Source of the DNA: Heterobasidion occidentale
Lineage: Eukaryota; Basidiomycota; Agaricomycetes; Russulales; Bondarzewiaceae
Assembly (NCBI GenBank): GCA_039111635.1
Contig: JBCAQO010000010.1
Coordinates: forward strand, 868,001 to 932,000
Reading direction: 5' to 3'
DNA: 64,000 nucleotides
A program made the position numbers and the translations under genes. Positions 11,160 through 21,965 of this stretch are shown piece by piece. How positions within the stretch are numbered: position 1 is the first letter of the stretch; the number at the start of each line of letters is the position of its first letter. The notes under the pieces were generated by a model. The model ran no database searches, was not told the DNA's origin, and worked only from the letters and a program-made list of their open reading frames with translations.

Positions 11160-12409
11160 CTACAAATCGTCGTATAATGGGGTCAATCGATCATCTTTCA
11201 ACCTGCGGCACATATCCAATATCTCTTGACCAAGAGTAGACTTCCAACGGCGATTAGAAGGAGCCAACAGCTTTTGGTCTTCCATTGCACCAAAACTGTC
11301 ATAGGCGGCATGCACTCGACGGTGACTGTAATCTTCCGAGATGTCCCCACCAAGTAAGTTCACCCTCAGACACCAGCGGAAATGTTCGTGCAGAAATTTG
11401 TCATTCCAGCCGACAGAGGTCGACTCAGATTGATTGGGTAGATGTGAGGGTAAATTGAAAACCCCAAGGTCTTTGAACACCACGATGCGATATTCATCCT
11501 TCATATCCAACAGTGAGTACACAAATGAACCAAAGAGAACACATGTGGCAGACGTACGTCAATGTCTACCCCGAAAGCATTGTCGAGAAAGAGAGGAATA
11601 AGGTCTTTTTGCATCGTGATCGCATTCGAGTGTTCGATGTAGGGTGCCAAATCGTGTTCGTCCGGCAAAGCGGTATGGATATCCTACATTGAAGCTCGAT
11701 CAGATTGCGATAATTACATATATGCAAGGAGAGTAGGGGACCTCGAATGACCACAGAGGAGGAAAGATCCACGACACGTCTAACGCCTCCTGCTGTGTCG
11801 ATCCGTAAATACACACCGCTTGTCTCTTCTCATGACAAAGTCTTTGATTGAGTCCGTCAGAGCAGTCTGATATCCGGATGACCATGAACTTGGAAGAGGA
11901 GCAGAAAGGCTTGTCGGTGCACCTCTTCGATCAATTTCTTTGGAATCCATTCCAGCACGACTGTCTTCTTCCAGAAAAGAGAACTTCCATGGGTTGGGAT
12001 CGAACGATGTAACGCGCATGGTGGCGTCGGTACTAGTCTCTGGTATACGAGGTGAAACAGAGTGCTGACTGCTTCTGCTAATGAACATACCATACCACCC
12101 ATAATCACCGGCAGGCAGCGTTGTTGAGTCAAAAGGCGATATCGCAGGACCTGTTGGCTTCGCGCGGTAGGCCAAGATCATTCGGGGCAACTTGCTGAGC
12201 TCGACAGGGTGAAGTTCATAACATCGGGTCGGTGAGCCAGTGAGACGTATCCATCGATGCAGACTTTTGAATGATGCTTGTGTCAATTTCTGATTGATGC
12301 CTAGTATTCCACGTTCCAATTAGTCCGCGACTTCTAATCTTCGGAACACACCGATAAACAGATGAAGTTGGGCCCCTTGTGGGTGGAAGATGAAGGTATC
12401 GCGGTTCAT
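11160..12409 (-). pseudogene. HNH-nuclease-like gene, copy B (frameshifted)
   Basis: The start ATG is at 12407-12409 (MNRDTFIFHPQGAQLHLFI), then an intron GTGTGT...ACTAG to GINQKLTQASFKSLHRWIRL. The gene continues through YGWYG, WKFSFLEED, SIKDFVMRRDKRCVFT, VSWIFPPLWSFEV, SNAITMQKDLIPLFLDNAFG and a last exon starting LDMKDEYRIVVFKDLGVF, with its stop at 11160. Against copy A, one G is missing directly after CVFT, so the CVFT frame and the following LDVSWIFPP frame do not join. A second frame break separates SFLEED from the EWIPKKLIEEV segment. Unlike A it keeps the start codon and a full last exon. The C-x-x-T-G / IFPP / LFLDNAF layout suggests the HNH_2 superfamily, with Trp in the place of the usual His. 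Product activity is doubtful. Confidence 0.55.
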
Positions 12410-12696
12410 CGCGATTGACCTTTTAGATAACTTATGAACAGTTGGGGTGAGTTGGAAGTCATATGGGTTCAGGAGGGTTTGGTTTACTGGAGCTCCAACT
12501 TTTGACCATTAAATACTCAACCCTGCTGGCGACTAGTAGTGTCTGATAAGTCAACAGACTATTGTCACCTGACAGAACAGGATTCGCTGTTCAGGCAGGT
12601 CGACTGGTAGACCCTAACCCTCCCTATGTAACACATTTCCAGGCTGTTGCCTTTTGTACGACTCTATACGACTCTTTTGCGACGCTGCGTAACACG
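12410..12696. other. 5' flank of HNH-like copy B
   Basis: The first ~60 bases align with the 5' flank of copy A. No other feature is visible before the tandem repeat. Confidence 0.3.
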
Positions 12697-13077
12697 TAAC
12701 AGGCCCAAGGGCCAACAACGGAGACAAGCTTGTTTCCCCAGCGTTTCAGTAGCTTCTGGCTCTCTATATGCATGACAGCACCGTTATTACCGTCCTTCAC
12801 TGCTCGCAAGCGACGGCAAACAGCTAAATCTCTTGTCTTGCTCATCAGCGTATCGGTGTGATGCATACAGTCAAACAATCTGCGACACTGTGTAACAGGC
12901 CCTAGGGCCAACAACGGAGACAAGGCTGGTTTCCCAATCTTCCAGTAGCTTCTGGCTCTCTATATGTATGACAGCACCGTTCTTCACTGCTATCAAACGA
13001 CGCAAACAGCTAAATACCTTGTTTTGTTCATCAGCGTCATAGCTGATCGCTGTGGCGCATACTGTCAAACAATCTGG
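12697..13077. repeat. Two-copy direct tandem repeat of about 190 bases
   Basis: Unit 1 (12697-12892) and unit 2 (12893-13077) both start TAACAGGCCC and share GGGCCAACAACGGAGACAAG, AGTAGCTTCTGGCTCTCTAT, TGACAGCACCGTT, AAACAGCTAAAT, CATCAGCGT and GTCAAACAATCTG, in the same order. Small indels separate them. There is no open frame of note. It lies between HNH-like copy B and the third HNH gene. Confidence 0.85.
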
Positions 13078-13240
13078 GATTGATCCTCTCGCATAGGGTC
13101 ACACTACTGGGTACCACAATACCCACGACTGTACTCAACCGATTTCCTGTTTGCCCACCGTATAAATATGCAGGTCCCGCGAGTGTTCGACTTTCTCCAG
13201 CATCAACACCACTTTCCTGTAGTCCGTCATATCTCCGCGA

Positions 13241-14762
13241 ATGGAATACACGCATCCAAAATGTTACCAGAACGAGGATCAGCGCAATGTTCATATCTGG
13301 GCGTCCAAGAGAACGGAACGTTCCAATTTGTATCTTGTTGCCGGTTCGTTAACTTTGTATTATTAGTCGATCTGGCGCTGAAAGCTTCGCTAGGCTGCTG
13401 GACTTTCAAGAGCCTTAAAATTGAAACTTTTTATCAGTGGTTCGATATGATCGCGAGTGTGAAATCGCCTGCGAGCTTGGTCATCGCAAAATAGGGGATC
13501 CAAGATCTCTTGATGCAAAGATTCCATCCGCACCGGAAGCTCCTTCCGTCCTAGACAGACCCTCGAAGAAAATCCTTCAACCAGACCACTACCTCGTCTA
13601 TCAACGGCTTTCTGATGAGGATGGTTCGTTTGCAGCTTTGTTTTGTTTGACTAAAAAGTTTGTGGCATTGAAATCCGTATTAGGCCATTATCGTTATAAA
13701 CGCATCATCCCCCTCGTGAAGCGATTACCAATCGAAGGGCGGACCCGTGCCGGATCCACACACCAGAAGGTATATCTTTTTATTGTCCCCATTGATAACA
13801 TCGGATAATTTTTGTGTAATACACAGATGAAACGAGGTGTAATCATTCGGAAACATGTTCGCATTCGGGACATGTGCTGCCGCGTGAGCGGTACGCCTAC
13901 ACCACCACGAGATCGTGGAATGAACTTCGAAGGCGTGGAAGTGGCCCACATCTTCCCTCTTGCATGGTTCGATAAGGTGAGTGCAGTCAGGGTATCTAGC
14001 CAAAGTACCCGGCCTCTCGCTGATATGATCTGGATAGTTGTCAGAAGTCAAGGACTTGATGGGCGAGGCTACTTATGATGCTCTCATGAAGTCCTATGAT
14101 TCGTCCGAGAACGGCTTCCTATTGCGGAAGGACATACATAGCTATTTCGACGACTATCAATTTGGAATCAGCGTGCGTTTTGTTTACAGGCTTCTCATTC
14201 ATAGGCTCCATAATGACTGATGGAATTCAAGAATGGCATGATATATAGATATGAAGAGTCTGGCGCCCCCAGTTTATCCAAAATCAGCCCAGATTCTAAG
14301 CAGCCTTTGAAGAATGCACCTCCCCGTCCCGACTCAGATGATCCTTCTCGTCCCAACTCAAATGATCCTCCTCGTCCCGACGCAAAGGATGTTCCTCGTC
14401 CCGGCTCAGAGGATTCTGAGTCAGAGCCTCCTGAGTCAGAGGACCCTGAGTCAGAGGACCCCAAGATAGAGGCTTCTGAGGCAGAGGCTTCTGAGGCAGA
14501 GAATTCTGAGGCAGAGGATTCTGAGGCAGAGGATTCTGAGACAGAGGATTCTGAGACAGAAGATCCTTCTCGTCCTAGGCTAAAAAATCCTCGTTTTAGC
14601 TCAGATATCTCGGATTTGAATCAAGACTTTCTTGATCTCCATTACAAAATCGGTGTCTTATTGAACGTCGCGGGCGGCGGTAGGGAGAAGCAACGGGGCG
14701 CAATCCTGTGGAAGAAGCCTAATAACCCGACCGAGGTTACCTGTCCGCGCCCACCCCAGTAA
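13241..14762 (+). CDS. HNH endonuclease-domain protein with acidic Glu/Ser repeat
   Basis: ATG 13241 opens MEYTHPKCYQNEDQRNVHIW, the usual start of a fungal HNH_2 family. A central exon reads YDRECEIACELGHRKIGDPR and SAPEAPSVLDRPSKKILQP. The HNH core is CCRVSGTPTPPRDRG followed by GVEVAHIFPLAWFDK; His in AHIFP is the first HNH His. After an intron come ATYDALMKSYDSSENGFLLR and KDIHSYFDDYQFGI (N-x-L then H-x-x-FDD), then YEESGAPSLSKI. From about 14310 the protein is Pro/Asp, then Glu/Ser repeats, and ends LDLHYKIGVLLNVAG to the stop at 14762. The join between 13343 and 13440 is uncertain: the simplest one needs a 23-base intron-like segment. In Agaricomycetes such proteins are abundant and of unknown role. 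Intactness is plausible, not proven. Confidence 0.6.
14406..14566 (+). repeat. In-frame acidic microrepeat (Ser-Glu-x units)
   Basis: Fifteen-base units of the type GATTCTGAGGCAGAG run about ten times and encode SEAED/SETED/SEDPE units. The tract lies inside the HNH gene and is likely length-variable. Confidence 0.75.
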
Positions 14763-15005
14763 AGAAACATCGGTAATGGTGAATGATTGTTGAGATTATC
14801 ATACTCCACTGAGTGGACGGATGTGTATGTGGCCGAGATGATGTAGACATTGATTGATGAGCATCACATCCTGTACCGACTTTACATACGATATAATACT
14901 CTACCTGAACATCATGAGAGCTCTGTGGCACGCATCAGCGAGAGAAGGATATAATACACTGAGCCAGAACTGTCCAAACCCTAAACATTTTCATCCACAA
15001 CCGAC

Positions 15006-15629
15006 ATGGCGCTTGACCACGCAGCGAGAAGTGACTCAGGCAGATCAGGATTGCACACGGACTCGTACAGGGACGCGCTTCTCGCGACTCCGAGAACCCA
15101 GATACATTCGAGCCAGACACGAACCCACAAAAGCCCGATACCGCAACACCCACCGTTTGGCGCCCACCCCCTCGCGTCGCTCGTTCAACCAAGCACATCC
15201 CGAAGCGCTCCGCGCGCGACCCGCAGACGCGTCCACACAGGAAGCTCCTCCGCCCGCCGCGTCGGACAGAACCGTCGGACGCGGGCCAGTGAGGAACCTC
15301 GAAGAGCTTCGAGGAGCTCGGCTGACCTGATGGCGCCATCGCAGCCCCGTCCAAAACCGTCGGCGCACGCCCGAAGCCCCATTCGCACCCGAGATCAAGT
15401 GGGCTCGCGCGTCCGTGCGCCCGAGAGGCAGAGGCCAGATGTGGGACCCGTGTCGCGCACACGCTCGCGCGTCCCCGAGTTCCCCCGAATTCGGATTTCG
15501 CGAGCGCTCATCCCTGAGGTTCCATGTCGGCAAGCGTGCGGGTTCCACCCGGCGCTCGCGTTGCAAGGACAAGCACAGGCGAGCGCAAGCCGCACCCCGC
15601 ATCCGTGTCGTCGTGTGGCCGCGCAATAG
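15006..15629 (+). CDS. Doubtful Arg/Ser/Pro-rich ORF upstream of the nitrilase
   Basis: An uninterrupted frame of 207 codons begins at ATG 15006 in a good context (CGACATGGCG), with ATATAAT at 14949-14955 upstream. The product is very basic and low in complexity, with no family resemblance. Several other frames over the same GC-rich bases are also open, so this can be chance. Listed only because of the promoter-like context. Apart from it, 14763-15700 holds nothing I can support. Confidence 0.2.
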   Translation: MALDHAARSDSGRSGLHTDSYRDALLATPRTQIHSSQTRTHKSPIPQHPPFGAHPLASLVQPSTSRSAPRATRRRVHTGSSSARRVGQNRRTRASEEPRRASRSSADLMAPSQPRPKPSAHARSPIRTRDQVGSRVRAPERQRPDVGPVSRTRSRVPEFPRIRISRALIPEVPCRQACGFHPALALQGQAQASASRTPHPCRRVAAQ

Positions 15630-15701
15630 AGTCCCGCAGAACCCCCCACGCCAAAAAGGACGATGGCGTCACCGCGTTCCCATGCGCCGCTTCGAAGGAC
15701 G

Positions 15702-15707
15702 TATAAA
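15702..15707 (+). promoter_or_regulatory. TATA box of the nitrilase gene
   Basis: TATAAA within GACGTATAAAGACGG, 94 bases before the nitrilase ATG. A closely similar string (GTATATAAAGACCG) sits at about 37449, where no gene follows. Confidence 0.6.
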
Positions 15708-15800
15708 GACGGACCGTCCAGTACCCGTCTCGTTCAGCAGCTCACACAGCCTCTATAGCCTGTCAGCAGCTTCAAACGACCCACACACGACACACTCGCC

Positions 15801-17398
15801 ATGCCCGTCAATCTCAGCCCCAGCAACAGCGACCCGCGCAAGTTCAAGGTCGCCGCCGTGCAAGCCGAGCCGTGCGTCGTCCTCGTCTCCTCCATTCTAC
15901 CTGCGATCCACAGCTGAGCTTTGCGTTTGCGCGCACCGCCGCAGCGTGTGGCTCGACCTCCAGGGCAGCGTCGACAAGACGATCCGGCTCATCCGCGACG
16001 CCGCCGCCAAGGGCGCGAAGATCATCGGCCTGCCCGAGGTCTTCATCCCCGGTGCGCTCCCCCCGCCCCCGCCGCCGCTGACCGCGGGCCCCAAACCCAA
16101 ACCCAGCGCTGAACCGCACGTGCGTCGCCGCCGCTCCTCCAGGGTACCCGTGGACGCCGTGGTGCAACGACTTTGTCTCCTGCCAGCCCCTGCTCGCGCG
16201 CTACCAGGCCAACTCGCTCGCGGTGCACTCCCCCGAGATGGACCGCATCCGCGCGGCCGTCAAGGAGCTTGGGGTGTACGTCGTGCTCGGGTTCTCCGAG
16301 CGCGACGGCGGCTCGCTCTACATCGTGCGTCCGCGCGTCCTCGCGCGTGCTGACGGGGGCTCACAGTGAACCAGGCGCAAGCGACGATCGCCGAGACGGG
16401 CGAGATCATCAACCACAGGCGCAAGATCAAGCCCACGCACTACGAAAAGACGATCTTCGGCGACGGCAGCGGTACGTTCTCCCACGCGCATGCGCGCGCG
16501 CGCTCCCACAGACACCGCTCACACGCGCGCGCTCCCCCGCAGCCCAGTCGATCCACAACGTCGTGCAGACCCCGTACGGGCGCCTCGGCTCGCTCAACTG
16601 CTGGGAGCAGATCCAGGTGCGGCCCCAGCCCGTGCCACGCCGCGCACGACCTGCTGACCGCTTCCGCTTTGCACCGACACGCAGCCCGCGCTGAAGCTGC
16701 ACTTCTACGCGCAGCTGCCGCAGATCTTCGTCGGCGGGTGGTGGCCCGCGTTCCCCGCGCACACGGGCGGCGCGCCGTACATCGTCTCGGGCGAGGCGTC
16801 CGCGCGGATGACGCAGGCCGTGTCGATGGAGGGCGGGTGCTTCGGGCTGACGGCGTGCCACGTCGTGAGCGAGGAGGGCGCGAAGACCATGCTGATGGAC
16901 AAGTACCCCTGGTTCAAGGTGCGTGCGGATCGCGCTCCGTGCGCGCGCGTTTTTGCTCATTTGGGCCGGCCGCGCAGTTCCCCGGAGGCGGGTTCACGAC
17001 GGTGAGTGCGCCGCACGGGCTACGGAGCGTGTGTGGAATCCTGAGCAGCGCGACGCGCATTAGATCTACGGGCCTGACGGAGCGGCGCTGACGCCGCCGA
17101 TCGACCCGGGCGTGGAGGAGACGGCGATCGCAGAGATCTCGCTGGACATGATCGGGGACATCAAGATCGTCGCGGACCAGATGGGCAACTAGTGAGCCTT
17201 CCCCCGCCCCCTGCGCGTCGGTGGATCCCCAAAGAGAATTGACGCCTGTGCAGCTCGCGGCACGACCTGATGCACCTCGTCGCGCACGGGAAGAACTGGC
17301 GCCCGGTGGAGTACGCGGACGAGGAGGAGCAGAGGGGGCTGGACGGGAGGATCGCGGACGTGGCGAACGACAGCGCATTCGCATCGCTGAAGATCTGA
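15801..17398 (+). CDS. Nitrilase / cyanide hydratase-type carbon-nitrogen hydrolase
   Basis: Start [20 protein letters not shown] at ATG 15801; about seven exons with GTGCGT-type donors; stop 17396-17398; about 350 residues, normal for the family. The nitrilase triad is visible: Glu in [16 protein letters not shown], Lys in [18 protein letters not shown], and the nucleophile Cys in [13 protein letters not shown]. The region [18 protein letters not shown] and the C-terminal motif [15 protein letters not shown] are also typical. Fungal members hydrolyse nitriles to acids or HCN to formamide. Sequence alone does not separate these, although the [14 protein letters not shown] region resembles fungal nitrilases and cyanide hydratases alike. 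The enzyme is cytosolic, forming spiral oligomers in the family. Exon 3-4 joining is least certain (donor GTCCGC preferred because GTGCGT would give TGA). Confidence 0.9.
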
Positions 17399-18002
17399 AG
17401 GCAGGCGGCGAGGGCCGAGCGCGCACCAAGATGACGAGCGGAGTGGGCCCCGGAGTGCGTGTGTCTGTGTGTACGAGTAATGGCAAGTGAAATGCAGCAC
17501 GAGATGCTTTTGAGCGCTGGGTTTCCTCTCATGTCAGCGTCGAGCGCTTGTTTGAGCTTCTTGGGGCCAGACGTCGACCCAGGTCGATCCTAGCTGGATG
17601 ACGAGCGTATGCGGGTCATACATCAGACGTTTTCGCTCGCGACTGCGAGCTGGCGAGTGCCGAAGTGTCGAGTGGTGAGTCCCTCTGGGCGACGCTGCAC
17701 GCGCTGCCACGCAGTCCCCCGGCGACATCGCGGCCGCTGCGGACTCGGCCGCGGAGCGACGCGCTCCGAGCACGAGACAAGCTGTCGCTTGTCGTCGTCG
17801 ATCGACGCTCATGCGGCGCTCAGCCGCGCACAGCCATCGATGGGACCGGGCGCCGGAGGGGTACCGAGCGTGCGGTGCGCGAGAGCCCGGCCGACCGTCG
17901 CTGTCGCTGTCGACGACGGAGCGGCGAGGGTCGTTCCGCGAGCAAACTGCGCCGCGTAGGCGAGACGCGTCGAGCGGGGCCGCCAGGGCCGTCGCGCGGG
18001 AC

Positions 18003-18258
18003 CCGATGGGCAACTGGTAAGCAGTGGATCTTTCCCCGAGCCCCTGCGTTTCGGCGGCGGGCGGCGGGCGGGGCTCGCGGCACGACCTGGTGCACGTCGT
18101 CGCGCCCGGTGGAGTGGGCGGACGGGGACGCCGTGAGGGCAGCAGAGAGGGGGTCGGAGGGGCGGCGCGCGGACGTGGCGAACGGGAGCGCGCACCGAGG
18201 GCCGAGCGGAGTGGGCCGCGGAGCACAGTAGGTAGCAAGTGAAATGCAGTACGAGACG
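18003..18258 (+). pseudogene. Degenerate copy of the nitrilase 3' end
   Basis: This follows the order of the nitrilase last intron and exon: GATGGGCAACT-GTAAGC, CTCGCGGCACGACCTG, GCGCCCGGTGGAGT, GCGGACGTGGCGAACG, GAGCGGAGTGGGCC and GCAAGTGAAATGCAG. It contains deletions and no open frame. Intron sequence is included, so it is a DNA-level tandem duplication (offset about 0.8 kb) and not a retrocopy. Shorter matching scraps continue to about 18330. Confidence 0.65.
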
Positions 18259-18436
18259 CTGGTGATGCGGACGCGTTGGCGAGTTGATGATGTCGAGTGG
18301 AGAGGTGAGCGCGGGGTGCGCGACGTGAGCGTGGGAGTTCTCGGAGACCGCGGACGGGGGGGGGGGGGTCAGGCACGGGCGGCGCTGGACTATTATTTTA
18401 CAGCCTTATCTGCGCGATGCTGTATTACCCACTGTC

Positions 18437-18907
18437 GTGCAGGGCGCCGACGTTGCCACCGTTGCGGATGCGGCTGAGGGGCAACGCGCTGCGAGCACAA
18501 GGCGAGTGGTCGTTGTCGTTGCGCGGGCTCTCTCCGGAAGCGAGCGGAGCCTGACTTGTCGCGCAGCTGTGAACAGGAAGCAGAGGAAGCAGAGGAGAGA
18601 GTTGGAGCGCCGGCGGCGGGGCCGTCGGCGTGATCTGGCGATGGAGCCTGGGCGGCGTCGCGAGCTGCAGGAGAAGCTGGACGAGCTGGGGCAGGCGGTG
18701 CGGAAGGTGAGCGCAGGCGGGACGTGGGGCGGAGGGGCGAGCGCTGACAGTAGTACCATGTGCGGGCAGCTGGAGATGTCGACGACGGAGCTGCAGCGGT
18801 CGTACCGCGAGTCGCACTCGGCGGTGATGCGGGCGATGGTGGGCAGCATGATGCAGGCCGGGGGCGGGTGGGAGGCGGAGGAGGGGCCGGGCGGGGCGGG
18901 GCGATGA
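18437..18907 (+). CDS. Possible small coiled-coil protein
   Basis: A frame of 156 codons whose second half looks real: RRRELQEKLDELGQAVRK (heptad-like), a donor GTGAGC at about 18709, an acceptor at about 18770, then LEMSTTELQRSYRESHSAVM and RAMVGSMMQAGGGWEAEEG. With that intron the protein would be about 135 residues. The start is not clear; an internal ATG (MEPGRRRELQE, about 18642) is an alternative. No family is recognised. A run of 13 G at 18356-18368 lies just upstream. Confidence 0.35.
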   Translation: MQGADVATVADAAEGQRAASTRRVVVVVARALSGSERSLTCRAAVNRKQRKQRRELERRRRGRRRDLAMEPGRRRELQEKLDELGQAVRKVSAGGTWGGGASADSSTMCGQLEMSTTELQRSYRESHSAVMRAMVGSMMQAGGGWEAEEGPGGAGR

Positions 18908-19100
18908 TGATGGACATTTGGAGCGGCGGAAGTGTCTCGTGATTGCACTGGCGGGGGAGTCGGTGCCGGGGAGCGGAGGAGGTGGGAGGACGTGGTGCGA
19001 AGGGATGGCCTGATGGAGAGCGCGCAACGTGGGAGCGAGGGAGCGTGACGCGGGCGAAGCTGCTGCGGACGCGACTGGCTGCACTTATCGCGCCCAGCTA

Positions 19101-19111
19101 ATATAATATAT
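19101..19111 (+). promoter_or_regulatory. TATA-like element of the carboxypeptidase gene
   Basis: AT-rich ATATAATATAT in otherwise GC-rich DNA, about 36-46 bases before ATG 19147. The spacing is short, so the transcription start would lie very close to the ATG. Confidence 0.45.
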
Positions 19112-19146
19112 CTATTCTATACTCTCCGTCGACGCTCTCCCTCGCC

Positions 19147-21364
19147 ATGCACAGCACTACCCTGCCCCTCCTCGCCTGGGGCCTCGTTCTCGCCCTCGCC
19201 GCCGCCGTCCTCGCTGCCGCCACCCCCTCCAAGCGCGAGTTCATCTCCGCCCGCAAGGACACCAAGCTCCGCATCGTCAAGAACTCCGGCGTCTGCGAGA
19301 CCACCCCCGGCGTCGCCCAGATCTCCGGCTACATCGACGTCGGCCCCAACATGTCCATGGTCCGTCCTCCCGCCTCTCCACCCGCAGGTCCTCACCGCCC
19401 CCACAGTGGTTCTGGTTCTTCGAAGCCCGCGAAAGCCCAGAGACAGCCCCGTTCACGCTTTGGTGCGTCCCATCATCAGCCCTGCCACGCCTCGCTCTTG
19501 ACCTGACGCGTGCACAGGCTCAACGGCGGTCCAGGCTGCTCCTCCATGATCGGCCTCTTCCAAGGTGACTTTCTCTCTCTCCCTTCTCTCCCCTTCGCCC
19601 GCCCACACCCGCACAGAGAACGGTCCCTGTCAGATCCTGCCCGACGGTCAGACCACCGTCCTCAATCCTTACAGGTCCGTTCTCTCTCCTACTGCGCACC
19701 CGGCTCGACATCGGCCCATAACACCGCCTCTTCCCACCAGCTGGAACTCCATCAGCAACAGTACGTCACTCCGCTTCACCCCCCCCCCCCCCCCCTGTGC
19801 CTCGCCACCCATCACCCCCAAGTGATCTACATCGACCAGCCCATCGGCACTGGCTTCTCCTTCGGCTCCGACACCGTCAACAGCACAGAGGCCGCAGCCC
19901 CCTTCGTCTGGGAGGCCTTCCAGATCCTCTTCGAGAGCGGCGAGTTTGCAAAGTTTGCCAGCAGAGAGTAAGCCCCGTCCTCAGCCTCGCCCCGGCGCTC
20001 TCGACCCAACCTTCCGCGCAGGTTCATCTTCGCGACCGAGAGCTACGGCGGCCACTACGGCCCCAGCTTCGTCACCTACTTTGACCAGCAGAACGCCCTC
20101 ATCGACGCGCGCAAGCTGCACGGCGAAAAGGTCCTCGTCAGCGCCCTCATGATCAACAAGTGCGTCCGCCCCCCACCCTTCTGCACATCCACCGCGCCGC
20201 TAAACTCGCCCCTCCAGCGGCTGGTACGACCCGCTCCTGCAGAACGAGGCCTACGTCGCCTTCGCCACCGACGCCCCCGGCTACGGCCCGCTCCAGAACG
20301 CCTCCGTCCTCGCCCAGCTCCATGACGACTTTTACAAGCCCGGCGGGTGCAGGGACCAAGAGATCGCCTGCGAGGCCCTCGGCAACACCAACGACGTCAA
20401 CGCCACCGCGAACCGCATCTGCCGCACCGCCGACGACTTTTGCGTGCGTGCCTCGCGCCCTCTCACTTCGTGCCTTGCTCCGCGCTGACCCGCCGCGCCG
20501 CCGCAGGTCGACAACATCTTCGTCCCCGCCGTCGGCGACCGCGACTCGGACGACCTCCGCCAGCGCGCCGACTCGCCCACGCCCTTCCCGCCCGAGTCCT
20601 ACCTCGCCTTCCTCGCCAACGCGACCGTCAAGGCCCGCATCGGCGCGACGAGCGCGTACAGCGAGTGCGCCGACGCGCCGTTCGAGCTCTTCGACCGCAC
20701 CGGCGACGTGAGTCCCCGCGCGACAAGCGCTGTTTCGAGCTGACTTATGGGTGTGTGCGGTGTGCGATTCAGGACGCGCGCTCGTGGCTCCCCGAGCTCG
20801 CCGCGCTCGCCAACTTGCGCCTCAGGCTCCTCATCTGGGTGCGCGCGCGCGCTTCTCCTGCGCTCCCCCGCTCCCGCTGACCCCCCGTTCAGGCCGGGGA
20901 CGCCGATATCAAGTACGTCGCGCGCGACGCGCCTCCTGTCTGACCCTGACCCTGACGCCGCGCGCCTCCGCAGCTGCAACTGGCTCGGCGGGCACGCGTC
21001 CGTGCTCGCGATGGACTGGTACGGCAACGAGACGCTGCACGCGACCCCGTTCGCGAACATCACCATCAACGGCACCGCCGTCGCCGCCGTGCAGAACGTG
21101 GACAACTTTTCCTTCGCGTGCGTGTTCGCGCCATCTCTCTCCCGTCACCTGCATGCCCTGACCCTGACCCTACCACGCGGTTTTGCAGGCGGGTGTATGC
21201 GGCCGGACACGAAGTGGTGAGACCCCAGGACGCCGTCCGATCCGTCCCGCGCCCACGCTGACGTTTTTGCTTTGACTTGCGTCGCGCAGCCCGCCTTCCA
21301 GCCGCAAGCCGCGCTCGAGATCTTCGCGCAGGTGATCCGGAAGGAGCAGCTGCACTCGGTCTGA
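19147..21364 (+). CDS. Secreted serine carboxypeptidase (peptidase S10)
   Basis: Start MHSTTLPLLAWGLVLALAAA is a signal peptide. About ten short exons follow, with a stop at 21362-21364; roughly 530-560 residues. Family motifs in order: [40 protein letters not shown] (oxyanion region), YIDQPIGTGFSFG, nucleophile Ser in FATESYGGHYGP, Asp in AGDADINCNWLGG, and His in AAGHEVPAFQP. The residue before the nucleophile Glu-Ser pair is Thr where Gly is common (TESYG versus GESYG). Several N-glycosylation sites (NAS, NAT, NET, NIT, NFS) suit a secreted enzyme. It removes C-terminal residues from peptides, in the vacuole or outside the cell; secretion is inferred from the signal peptide. An intron at about 19779-19795 holds a C homopolymer. 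No lesion seen. Confidence 0.9.
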
Positions 21365-21865
21365 AGACAGCCCCCGTCGGTACGTCCCCTGCGTGGCTCG
21401 TAGCGTGCGTGAGCCGTCTGTCTGTCGTGCGGTCCAATATACCCCAATGTGAAGCGCGTCGTGTGTGGAGAGTCCTGGATACATTTCCGTGAGCTTTCCC
21501 AGCGTGGACTTTCCCCGTGAGTGGACCGTCCCGTCTCCCCCCTGTGTGCATCTTGGGCAGGCCGCCGCTGGTAGGCCATGCCCGCCTCTTTGTAAGCACA
21601 TGCAAGCACGCGTCGTAGAGATCTCCATCCGAATCCTTTGCCCACGATCTTCGACTGTTTTGCTCACCTCGTGGGGTCATGGACTTGAACCGTGCATCGC
21701 ATGCAGACTAACTCGGGCGGTAAGCGATACCTATCCTTTCAGCTTGACGTCGTATCTGCCGTGTCGCCTGGAAATCCAAGCCAGAGCGTTCCACTCGAGC
21801 CCTTCGCCATGACTGGCTGCCGCTTTGCTCTACTGGACGGCCGTCGACGGCCACCTCTCGGATCT
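21365..21865. other. 3' flank of carboxypeptidase up to the assembly gap
   Basis: No gene is supported. At 21663-21690 the minus strand contains GGTTCAAGTCC, a tRNA T-loop-like string, but no acceptor or anticodon stem completes a tRNA. Confidence 0.4.
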
Positions 21866-21965
21866 NNNNNNNNNNNNNNNNNNNNNNNNNNNNNNNNNNN
21901 NNNNNNNNNNNNNNNNNNNNNNNNNNNNNNNNNNNNNNNNNNNNNNNNNNNNNNNNNNNNNNNNN
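21866..21965. other. Assembly gap (100 N)
   Basis: Exactly 100 unknown bases, the conventional length for a gap of unknown size. Distance and orientation across it are therefore not guaranteed. Confidence 0.99.

Noticed and set aside
14935..15626. Minus-strand open frames opposite the 15006-15629 ORF
   Set aside because: GC-rich DNA leaves several frames open at once; none shows a motif or splice structure.
21660..21720. tRNA-like T-loop (GGTTCAAGTCC on the minus strand)
   Set aside because: No matching acceptor stem or anticodon arm can be formed within a normal distance, and the T-stem has a mismatch.
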